The notes beneath the pieces are model-generated. The model made no database searches. It was given only the letters and a program-made list of their open reading frames with translations, and was not told where the DNA came from. This document shows, in pieces, positions 33,029 through 40,684 of a stretch of 44,973 bases of DNA. How positions within the stretch are numbered: the first letter of the stretch is position 1; the number at the start of each line of letters is the position of its first letter. Source of the DNA: an uncultured Clostridia bacterium. GTDB taxonomy: Bacteria; Bacillota; Clostridia; TANB77; CAG-508. A program made the translations under genes and the position numbers. The stretch is from contig CALXEV010000010.1 of NCBI GenBank assembly GCA_944387425.1, positions 1 to 44,973 on the forward strand, given 5' to 3'.

Positions 33029-34933
33029 ATGTCAATATTTAATACATTGCTAATAATAGTTATTTTCATAGTGGCAGTACTTTCAGTTTTGTATTATATA
33101 AATAAAAATAAAAATGCTGAAGTAGAAACCGAAATTGAAAAAGATGACAAAACATATACACTAGATAAAATGCGTGAATATGTTAAAAAGAGATTAGATG
33201 AAATCACAAAAATAAACTTATATGATATAGGTCTTTCAGAAGAAGAGTTAAAAAGAAGAAAAAACAAAAAATATGCTTTGAAAAAAGCTTTAAAAGGATG
33301 TACATATGGAGATGTTAATGACAAAAGATATGTAAAAGAACTTATATCAGACTTATTAGCTAAAGAATATGGAGTAGATGAAACAAATATATCTAGTGCT
33401 ATACCATTTGATATACCATCATTATTAACTTCACAAGATAAATTTGACATTTTATTATATGTTTATAAAAAAGAATTTGGCTATGAGGCATTAACACAAT
33501 TAATAAAAAGATATAATTTGGCAACATTGAAATATATTCAAGGTGAAACAAAACCATGTTATGTAATAACAGATGATGAAATCGACGAAATTTATGAAAA
33601 AGAAAAAATTGTTTTATCATTCCAAGATAAACTTGAAGTCGTTGTTCAAAGAATATATCAACATTATAAAGGATATAGCTCAATTGACGAAATAAGAGAT
33701 ATGAATATCGATGGTGTATCTGGTGGTGTATCTGGATTGCCAGAAAGTTTCTTAAGCCAGGTAGCACAAACAGATGGGGATTATTTGGATCAAGTAGCAG
33801 ATCATAAAGTACCAAGAGCTTGTGATAGTATTTGGATATTCTTCCAAGGTAAATCAATACGTTTAGCATTTTTATCATTTGGAACAGAATCAGAATTGAA
33901 AAGAGTATGCCAAAACATATATAAATATAATAATCCAGGACAGTTGTCAGATACAAATGGTTACAAAATCAATGAAATGAAAGATGGTTCTCGTGTTGTT
34001 GTTGTAAGACCAAGTATGTCAGAAACATGGGCATTTTTCGTAAGAAAATTTGATGTTAAAAGAGCTACACTAGAACAAATTATAACATTTCCTGGTTATG
34101 AAGATGCAATTAATTTATTAAAATACCTTGTAAAAGGTGCAAGAATTATATCACTAACTGGTGAGCAAGGTTGTGGTAAAACAACAATGCTTATGGCTAT
34201 GATAGAAAATATATATGAAACAATGAACTTACGTATTACAGAAACTGCATTTGAGTTGCACTTAAGAAAAATTTACCCAACAAGAAATATTTTATCAATG
34301 CGTGAAACAGATACAATTGCTGGACAAGAGTGTTTGGACGTACAGAAAAAGACAGATGGTTCTGTAAACATCATAGGTGAGGTTGCAACAGACCCTGTAG
34401 CATCTTGGATGATTCAATCAGCACAGGTTGCTTCAAAATTTACATTATTTACTCACCACGCAAAAACATTCCCAGATTTAGTAACAGCGTTACGTAACTC
34501 TATGTTAAGAGCAGGAGTATTTAAAAATGAAAAAACTGCAGAAGAACAAGTAGTACAAGTATTGAACTTTGATATTCACTTAGTAAAAGACTTTAGAGGA
34601 AGAAGATACATAGAAAGAGTAACAGAATGTATACCAGTAGAAGATGATACAACATATGACCGTGACTATAAGAGTGAAAAAACTATGGATGGAAAAGTTG
34701 AGAAATTCTTCGAAAATGCTACAACATATTTTGCAAAATCAACAGAACAAAAATTATATACATATCAAAATATAATGGAATATGTTGATGGTGAATATGT
34801 AATAACAAATAAAATAACAGATAAAAATTTACGTGAGATGAGAGACAATATGGATGAATCTGATGTTGAGGAATTTGATAAATTCGTAGAAAAACATTGG
34901 GGAAAGCAAAAAACAAAAAAGATAAAAGCTTAA
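33029..34933 (+). CDS. TadA/CpaF-like secretion ATPase with N-terminal TM helix
   Basis: 634 residues, powering pilus assembly or secretion. Helix 4-23 (NTLLIIVIFIVAVLSVLYYI) is membrane-spanning, which is odd, since TadA is normally soluble. A helical N-domain (45-220) follows. The core has Walker A GEQGCGKTT (378-386), an Asp/Glu-box region near MRETDT (424-429), Walker B-like VNIIGEVAT (446-454) and a His-box FTLFTHHAK (471-479). Canonical TadA reads GEVR and TTIHAN here, so the GEV-R arginine is replaced by alanine. The extra C-terminus (535-634) is acidic and unique. GAGGTGA ribosome site. The superfamily is certain, the subfamily divergent. Confidence 0.85.
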   Translation: MSIFNTLLIIVIFIVAVLSVLYYINKNKNAEVETEIEKDDKTYTLDKMREYVKKRLDEITKINLYDIGLSEEELKRRKNKKYALKKALKGCTYGDVNDKRYVKELISDLLAKEYGVDETNISSAIPFDIPSLLTSQDKFDILLYVYKKEFGYEALTQLIKRYNLATLKYIQGETKPCYVITDDEIDEIYEKEKIVLSFQDKLEVVVQRIYQHYKGYSSIDEIRDMNIDGVSGGVSGLPESFLSQVAQTDGDYLDQVADHKVPRACDSIWIFFQGKSIRLAFLSFGTESELKRVCQNIYKYNNPGQLSDTNGYKINEMKDGSRVVVVRPSMSETWAFFVRKFDVKRATLEQIITFPGYEDAINLLKYLVKGARIISLTGEQGCGKTTMLMAMIENIYETMNLRITETAFELHLRKIYPTRNILSMRETDTIAGQECLDVQKKTDGSVNIIGEVATDPVASWMIQSAQVASKFTLFTHHAKTFPDLVTALRNSMLRAGVFKNEKTAEEQVVQVLNFDIHLVKDFRGRRYIERVTECIPVEDDTTYDRDYKSEKTMDGKVEKFFENATTYFAKSTEQKLYTYQNIMEYVDGEYVITNKITDKNLREMRDNMDESDVEEFDKFVEKHWGKQKTKKIKA

Positions 34934-34968
34934 TAAAAATTCACAACACATAGGAGGTGTTTATATAG

Positions 34969-37038
34969 ATGGATACAAATATGCTTAAATATATAATGAT
35001 TGGTTCTGGTGTATTATTTGCAGTAATAATTGTTGTATATTTAATACTAAACAAAAAAATGAACAAGTCTGAATATAGGCAAATTAAGAAATTACAAGAA
35101 GGTACAAAAGCAGACAACTTTTCATTAGACATATTGTATCAAAAACTATACTTAACATATATAAGAACACCTTTTATTAAAAGGTATATATATAAACTAC
35201 GTAGAAGACTTGAAATATTAAACATAGATGATGAATATACTACAAGAAAAGATTCTGCAAGAATATTAACTAATGCAATTTTAATATTAATACCTGTTGT
35301 TTTGATTACAATTTTAATTTCAAAAAATAATACATTATTAATGTGCATACTATTAATTTTTGAGTTATTTATAGTAGATACTATGGTAGAAGGAATGGTT
35401 GATAAAATCGACAATAATCTATTAAGAGAACAGATTGATTTCTTTGCAGAAATTAGACATGCATATCATGAATATAACATGGTAGAAGAAGCAATTTATC
35501 AGGTATCATTAGATGATGAAAAAAGTGTTTCAAAACAAGGTGAAAAAATATATGAAGTATTAAGTTCTGATGATCCAGAAACAGAGCTTGAAAAATATTA
35601 TGATATAGCACCAAATAGCTATCTAAAAGAATTTGCTGGAATTTCTTACTTAACACAAGAATTTGGTGATAGAAAAGAAGATGATAATTCTTCACTATAT
35701 TTGAAAAATATAAATAATATTACACAAGAAATGCAAATTGAAATTTTAAAAAGGGACAAACTTAACTATGTATTTCAAAGTTTATCAATAATTTCAATTG
35801 CACCAGTATTATTACTTGAACCATTAAAAAATTGGTCAGTTTCAAACTTTTCATTTACTAATGAATTTTACGAAGGAAAGCTTGGAATGATTGTTCAAAT
35901 ACTAATTGTAGTATTAACAGTTGTATCATATATTATTACTAGAAAATTAAAAGACAATGGTGGTGTTCAAGTCGATATAGCAAGAAATGAACACCCATGG
36001 CAAGAAAAAGTATATAAAAATCCAGTTTTAAAAAAGGTAATTAATTTATTTATTCCTAAAAGAGGTACAAAAGAATATAGAAAGATGCAACAATTGCTGA
36101 AAGATTCTGCATCAAAATCTAAAATGGAATGGGTTTATGTTAACAGATTGTGCTTATGTGTAGTAACATTTATTGCAACAATAGTTCTAGCTGCAGCAAT
36201 GCACACTATAGCAATAAATTATGTATACACAGAACCGACAACAAGGACTGTTGTTTTAGGAACACTGTCTGAAAAAAATCAGCAGGAAGCAGAAGCATTA
36301 ACAGAACAAGATAATTACTTTTTAGATAAACTAAAAGGTGATTTAGATATTACTTTAGAAGAAGTAAAAGCAGAGTTACCAAAATCACCATATTATGAAG
36401 AAGATGACGAAAACATAGATGAAGATGCTCAAAGAATCTTAGATAAATTAAAAGTAGTTAACTCTGAAAACATGCAATGGTTTGAGGAATTACTTGCTAT
36501 AGGTATTGCAATAATAGGATATATGGCACCAGTATGGTTAATGATTTTCCAAAAGAAAATGAGACAAATGGAAATGGAAAATGAAGTAATGCAATTCCAA
36601 ACAATTATTGTAATGCTTATGAAAATAGAAAGAGTTAATGTAGAAATGATACTAGAATGGCTAGAAAGATATGCTAATATATTTAAAGAACCAATTTCTA
36701 GATGTGTAAACAACTATGAAGCTGGAGCATGGGAAGCACTAGAAGAATTAAAAAATTCAGTATCTAATCAAGATATGATAAGAATTGTTGAAAGTTTACA
36801 AGCAGCAGTTGAAAAAATACCAATAAGAGAAGCTTTTGATGAGTTAGATGCAGATAGAGATTACCATCAAGAAAAAAGAAAAGATGCAAATGATAGATTA
36901 ATTTCTAGAAAAGGTTTAATAGGTAAAGGAATTGGTTTTGCTCCTTTAATATGTTTATTTGTTGGATATTTAATAATACCATTAGTAGTAATAGGATTAA
37001 CAAGTATGTCTGGAGCATTCTCACAATTAGGAGGATAG
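34969..37038 (+). CDS. TadB/TadC-like double membrane platform protein
   Basis: 689 residues, about twice the usual length of a TadB or TadC. Helix 7-27 and a basic linker lead to helix pairs near 100-140 and 268-325, which fit one T2SSF-like unit. A cytoplasmic stretch (345-395) is followed by a helix at about 398-422, an acidic extracytoplasmic insert (about 440-500, rich in E and D), and helices near 510-530 and 645-675 with QTIIVMLMKIERVNVEMILE in between, the second T2SSF-like unit. In Tad systems TadB and TadC are separate proteins that form the platform on which TadA acts. Here they seem to be one chain. AGGAGGTG ribosome site. Confidence 0.7.
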   Translation: MDTNMLKYIMIGSGVLFAVIIVVYLILNKKMNKSEYRQIKKLQEGTKADNFSLDILYQKLYLTYIRTPFIKRYIYKLRRRLEILNIDDEYTTRKDSARILTNAILILIPVVLITILISKNNTLLMCILLIFELFIVDTMVEGMVDKIDNNLLREQIDFFAEIRHAYHEYNMVEEAIYQVSLDDEKSVSKQGEKIYEVLSSDDPETELEKYYDIAPNSYLKEFAGISYLTQEFGDRKEDDNSSLYLKNINNITQEMQIEILKRDKLNYVFQSLSIISIAPVLLLEPLKNWSVSNFSFTNEFYEGKLGMIVQILIVVLTVVSYIITRKLKDNGGVQVDIARNEHPWQEKVYKNPVLKKVINLFIPKRGTKEYRKMQQLLKDSASKSKMEWVYVNRLCLCVVTFIATIVLAAAMHTIAINYVYTEPTTRTVVLGTLSEKNQQEAEALTEQDNYFLDKLKGDLDITLEEVKAELPKSPYYEEDDENIDEDAQRILDKLKVVNSENMQWFEELLAIGIAIIGYMAPVWLMIFQKKMRQMEMENEVMQFQTIIVMLMKIERVNVEMILEWLERYANIFKEPISRCVNNYEAGAWEALEELKNSVSNQDMIRIVESLQAAVEKIPIREAFDELDADRDYHQEKRKDANDRLISRKGLIGKGIGFAPLICLFVGYLIIPLVVIGLTSMSGAFSQLGG

Positions 37039-37039
37039 A

Positions 37040-37885
37040 ATGGAAAATGTAACAAAAGCACTATTGATTTCCGCAGGAGTATTGATAGCAGTAATGTTAC
37101 TAGCTATTGTATTACTAGCATATAACCAATTATCAGATTATTATCAAGGGCAAAGTGATTTAACAGAGGTTGAGCAAACTACTAAATTCAATAGCAGATT
37201 TGAAAATTACTATGAAAAAGAAATAAGAGGAAATGAACTTATTTCCGTGATGAATAGAATAATTGATTATAATGAAAGAGAATCTTATTTAGCAGGAACT
37301 AAATATCCAAGAATAGAAGTAAATATATTTTTGGATGGAAAAACAGGTGATTTAAAATATAATTCATCTGATGAATCAATATTTGATAGTGATACAATAA
37401 CCAACATAACTTCTTCATCAGGAGGTTCAAGACAACTTGATAATCAATTAATAGCTGTTACTAATATAACAAATGAACTAATTAGTGATGCAAATTCAAG
37501 TGGAATATCAAATCTGACAGAAGGAAAACTTCAACAACTTTCTGCTAACATTTCTAACATAATACTAGAACATGATGATGAAACATTATATGACGAAGGA
37601 GATAGAGCTGGAAGAGATGCAATAGGAAAAAGACAAAAAAGAACAAATCTATTAAAAGAAATACTTGGAGTTAATATAGAATTAGATGATAAATATTTAG
37701 TAAAGAACTCTTCAAAAAGTCAATTAGAAGCAATACAAGAAATTACTTATAAATATTATCAATATACTCAATTCAAAAGAGCACATTTTGTATGTGAAAC
37801 AATAGGACATGATGAAGAAACAGGAAGAGTTAATAAAATGGAATTTAGAGTAGTTATAAAAAATGGAAATATTAAATTTAGTTAG
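37040..37885 (+). CDS. Pilin-like protein 1, leaderless MEN-type (281 aa)
   Basis: The N-terminus is MENVTKALLISAGVLIAVML. The hydrophobic helix begins only seven residues from Met, with E2 and K6 as the only charges, and no K/R-G prepilin cleavage site precedes it. The rest (about 35-281) is soluble, hydrophilic, probably alpha/beta, and is the largest member of the family. The AGGAGG ribosome site lies inside the end of the platform gene one base away. The family shares M-E-N-x-x-x-A-L with three later genes. The long polar domain suggests a minor or tip subunit. No known family recognised. Confidence 0.7.
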   Translation: MENVTKALLISAGVLIAVMLLAIVLLAYNQLSDYYQGQSDLTEVEQTTKFNSRFENYYEKEIRGNELISVMNRIIDYNERESYLAGTKYPRIEVNIFLDGKTGDLKYNSSDESIFDSDTITNITSSSGGSRQLDNQLIAVTNITNELISDANSSGISNLTEGKLQQLSANISNIILEHDDETLYDEGDRAGRDAIGKRQKRTNLLKEILGVNIELDDKYLVKNSSKSQLEAIQEITYKYYQYTQFKRAHFVCETIGHDEETGRVNKMEFRVVIKNGNIKFS

Positions 37886-37906
37886 TTTACTGAAAGGAAA
37901 AAATAA

Positions 37907-38446
37907 ATGGAAAATGCAACAAGAGCTTTGTTTTTGGCAGCAGGTGTATTAATAGGAATATTAATATTAACATTAGGAGTATATTTATATAATTCTTTAA
38001 GCTCATATAAAGATGATGTTGACAAACAAATGGAAGCAAACGCGTTAAACCAGTTTAATACTCAATTTATGCAATATGTAAATGTAGAACAAGATGGTGG
38101 ACCTGAACTTTTTAAAATTACGATGCAAGACATTGTCACAGTTGCTAGTTTAGCATATGAAAATAACCAACAATATGGTTTAACATACGAAGATGCAGGA
38201 GAAAGTTCTTATTATGTAAAAGTTAATATTGAGAACTACAAATACAAAGAAGGAAACACAGAAAAAAGCAAAAAAATTGAAGGAGTAGAACAATATATTA
38301 ATAATTTTACAGATAGTAATACATATAATTCTGCTAAACTATTAAGTGGAGATGATGGGTATACATATATATGTAGTATCGATAATATAAAAATCAGTAA
38401 TACCACTAGAAGAGTATATGAAATTACTTTCGAAAACGCATCTTAA
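37907..38446 (+). CDS. Pilin-like protein 2, leaderless MEN-type (179 aa)
   Basis: It starts MENATRALFLAAGVLIGILI, the second paralogue of the family. The single N-terminal helix (7-28) is followed by a coiled-coil-like stretch (SSYKDDVDKQMEANALNQFN) and a beta-rich C-terminus with YTYICSIDNIKI. The alignment to pilin-like protein 1 covers the first 35 residues plus the F-N-x-x-F motif (FNSRF and FNTQF) that recurs near residue 50. AAGGAAAAA ribosome site. Role inferred: a structural or minor subunit assembled by the TadA/TadBC machine. Confidence 0.7.
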   Translation: MENATRALFLAAGVLIGILILTLGVYLYNSLSSYKDDVDKQMEANALNQFNTQFMQYVNVEQDGGPELFKITMQDIVTVASLAYENNQQYGLTYEDAGESSYYVKVNIENYKYKEGNTEKSKKIEGVEQYINNFTDSNTYNSAKLLSGDDGYTYICSIDNIKISNTTRRVYEITFENAS

Positions 38447-38449
38447 AAG

Positions 38450-38478
38450 TTGAAAAAAAGCGAAAAAAATGTTATAAT
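38450..38478 (+). promoter_or_regulatory. Internal sigma-A-like promoter in the pilin cluster
   Basis: TTGAAA (38450-38455), 17 bp, TATAAT (38473-38478). The predicted start near 38485 is after the GAGG ribosome site of the gene at 38490, so that gene would be nearly leaderless from it. The promoter may instead serve the later pilin genes. Confidence 0.45.
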
Positions 38479-38489
38479 GAGGTTATAGA

Positions 38490-38924
38490 ATGAAAAAAAT
38501 TATTATATTTTTTGTTATAATACTTATATGTGTTATAACAATTGGCCTAAGATTTTATTCTTATAAAGCAGAACAAGAAATTTTAGCTGCTGAAAATCAG
38601 GAATTTGAGCAATATACTAATAAAGAAATATATGGAATAGATTTAGGTTCAATTATTAATAAAGCAGTAGATAAAAATACTAAAAACAATATTCAGAAGG
38701 ATGAAAATAATATATTTATACAAAATGATACAAACTCAATTGAAATTGAAGTAGCTATGAAAGAAACCGATACTACATATAAAACAGTTAGAATGGAACA
38801 AATTTATAATAAAGGAACAGAATTATTTATTCAGTTATTCATAGATATAAAATTCAAGTGTTCAAAAGTAGAATATTATGAAAGTACAGGTAAAATAAAG
38901 TATATGCTTTTTGAACAAATATAA
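38490..38924 (+). CDS. Small membrane-anchored protein inside the pilin cluster (144 aa)
   Basis: A different N-terminus from its neighbours, MKKIIIFFVIILICVITIGL, is a simple signal-anchor. It is followed by a charged helix (YSYKAEQEILAAENQEFEQY) and a small beta-rich domain ending KYMLFEQI. It lacks the MEN motif, so it is not one of the pilin-like family. It is probably an assembly or minor accessory factor, by position. Not recognised from any family. GAGG ribosome site. Confidence 0.62.
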   Translation: MKKIIIFFVIILICVITIGLRFYSYKAEQEILAAENQEFEQYTNKEIYGIDLGSIINKAVDKNTKNNIQKDENNIFIQNDTNSIEIEVAMKETDTTYKTVRMEQIYNKGTELFIQLFIDIKFKCSKVEYYESTGKIKYMLFEQI

Positions 38925-39000
38925 AATAGTTTATAATGTTCGATAAATTTTTATCGAGTTAAAATAATATTTTTTAATATACAAAAGGAGGAAAAAATTT

Positions 39001-39426
39001 ATGGAGAACGCAACCAAAGCCTTATTAATTGCAGCAGCTGTATTAGTTGCAATATTAATTATATCATTAGGGTTAATGATATTTAACAATGCATCAGATG
39101 TAGTTACAAATAATGCAAATTTGAGTGAGTATGAAATACAAGCTTTTAATGATAAGTTTTTAAACTTTCAAGGTGAAAGCGTATCAGGTACACGTGTAAA
39201 TTCATTAATAAGAACAGCTTTTAACAGCAATTTATCAGAAGAAGATGAAGGAAGAAAAATTGAAATTGCTTATAAATCAAGCGACACAGGCGGAGAATCA
39301 TTAATACTTCAAAGAAGTTCTTCTATACAACCATCAAGACTAGATACAGGTGCTAGATATAAAGTAGTAGCAACATATGATGAAAACTCAAAATTAATAA
39401 ATAAAATAACAATTACAAAAAATTAG
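39001..39426 (+). CDS. Pilin-like protein 3, leaderless MEN-type; candidate major subunit (141 aa)
   Basis: It starts MENATKALLIAAAVLVAILI, the cleanest example of the family, and is the shortest (141 aa). A gap of 76 bases precedes it, holding an inverted repeat, TCGATAAA-TT-TTTATCGA (38940-38957), and a very strong AAAGGAGG ribosome site. This suggests its expression is set separately and high, as expected of a major subunit. F-N-D-K-F at about 50-54 matches the conserved F-N-x-x-F of its paralogues. The C-terminal half is polar and beta-rich (YKVVATYDENSKLINKITIT). Major-subunit status is an inference. Confidence 0.72.
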   Translation: MENATKALLIAAAVLVAILIISLGLMIFNNASDVVTNNANLSEYEIQAFNDKFLNFQGESVSGTRVNSLIRTAFNSNLSEEDEGRKIEIAYKSSDTGGESLILQRSSSIQPSRLDTGARYKVVATYDENSKLINKITITKN

Positions 39427-39456
39427 TTTGATTTATATTGAAAGGAGAGATATACT

Positions 39457-40134
39457 ATGGAGAATGCGGCAGAGGCATTAAAAATGGCTTTTGGAGTAAT
39501 GATGTTTGTGCTTGCACTTTCTCTTAGTATATCTTGTTTTTCTCAAGCATCATCAGCAATAGATAATATAATAACTTCAAGGGATAGAGAATCTGATTAT
39601 ATGTATGTAACACCTTCAAGAGAAAATAAAACTGTAGGTATTGAAACTATTATACCTACAATTTATAAAGCTTATAAAGAAAATTTTGCAATTGTTTTTA
39701 AAGATCAAGACGGAAATCCGTTGCCATTATATTATTATACAGATTCTTATAATAAACGTGTATTATATAATGCAGGAAATTCAAATATAGTTGAATTAGC
39801 AGATAGATATGATTTAGTTGTTGCAAGTGATAATTATCTTGCAATAAATTATATTGACTTAGAAAAAGAAGTTATTTCAACACCCGCAGAAGCAGTAAAT
39901 CATATTAATATATTACTAAATAAAAGAGAAAGTGCAAATAATGTGGAAAATCGATATCATGAGCAATTCATATATACACAAGGTTTATATGACTTTTTAA
40001 AAGATAAAAAATTTGAAGAGCAAATTGGCGAATATTATCAAGAAGATCTAGGAACTGGAGGAACATCAGAAGATTCTATAGAAGCAAATAAGACAAAGAA
40101 AAGAGTAATAACATATACCTTAAAAGATGGATAG
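39457..40134 (+). CDS. Pilin-like protein 4, MEN-type (225 aa)
   Basis: MENAAEALKMAFGVMMFVLA keeps the M-E-N-x-x-x-A-L start but with a glutamate at position 6 and a helix carrying a Cys (SISCFSQA). A soluble domain with many Tyr and Asn follows, then a charged, possibly disordered region (YYQEDLGTGGTSEDS) near the end. AGGAGAG ribosome site. It is probably a minor subunit; divergence is greater than between members 1-3. No separate leader peptide is present. Confidence 0.68.
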   Translation: MENAAEALKMAFGVMMFVLALSLSISCFSQASSAIDNIITSRDRESDYMYVTPSRENKTVGIETIIPTIYKAYKENFAIVFKDQDGNPLPLYYYTDSYNKRVLYNAGNSNIVELADRYDLVVASDNYLAINYIDLEKEVISTPAEAVNHINILLNKRESANNVENRYHEQFIYTQGLYDFLKDKKFEEQIGEYYQEDLGTGGTSEDSIEANKTKKRVITYTLKDG

Positions 40135-40147
40135 AGGAGGTTAGTAA

Positions 40148-40681
40148 ATGGAAGATACAACAACATCAGTTATAGCTATAATAATAGCAGCAATATTAAT
40201 GCTTTTAGTACCTTTAGTTATAATTGCTGATAGAAATGACGACCTTGCAGTATTATCAGTCCAAACACTTACTGCTGAATTTGTTGACCAAATCATAAAA
40301 ACAGGTAAATTAACGGAAAATGAATATCAATCATATATAAATAGCTTATCTACAACAGGAAATACTTATGATATTGATATAGAAATAAAAATCTTAGATG
40401 ATAATACATCAAAAAGGCAGACAATGCAAACTAATAATGTAGGAGAAAACTCATATTACTCAATTTATTCAACTCAAATTGAAGAAAAACTATTTGAAAC
40501 AGGTAATGATGAAGGATTTATAATTTTAAAAGAGGGGGATATAGTCTCAGTAGTAGCAAGAAATAGTAGTAAGACCCTTTCACAATCTTTGAAAAATATT
40601 TATTATACAATAAAAGATGAAGACCTACATATTATTGTAGGTGCAGGAACTGGTACTGTTTCTAAAAATGGGATAACATAA
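40148..40681 (+). CDS. Pilin-like protein 5, MED-type (177 aa)
   Basis: The N-terminus MEDTTTSVIAIIIAAILMLL again places a hydrophobic helix at once after a short acidic start, here ending in VPLVIIADRNDD. The soluble part is a small alpha/beta domain (TLTAEFVDQIIKTGKLTENE, then TYDIDIEIKIL). It is related in form, less clearly in sequence, to the MEN proteins. GAGGAGG ribosome site, 13 bases after the preceding stop. It may be a pseudopilin-like priming subunit. The family is unnamed as far as I can tell. Confidence 0.65.
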   Translation: MEDTTTSVIAIIIAAILMLLVPLVIIADRNDDLAVLSVQTLTAEFVDQIIKTGKLTENEYQSYINSLSTTGNTYDIDIEIKILDDNTSKRQTMQTNNVGENSYYSIYSTQIEEKLFETGNDEGFIILKEGDIVSVVARNSSKTLSQSLKNIYYTIKDEDLHIIVGAGTGTVSKNGIT

Positions 40682-40684
40682 TAT

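Noticed and set aside
33399..33956. 185-residue open frame on the minus strand inside the TadA-like gene
   Set aside because: It is a leucine/tyrosine-rich mirror of an AT-rich coding strand, with no ribosome site. The plus-strand gene here has clear ATPase motifs.
38911..38937. TTGAAC ... TATAAT before pilin-like protein 3
   Set aside because: The spacer is 15 bp, too short for a good sigma-A promoter, and the site overlaps the preceding coding end.
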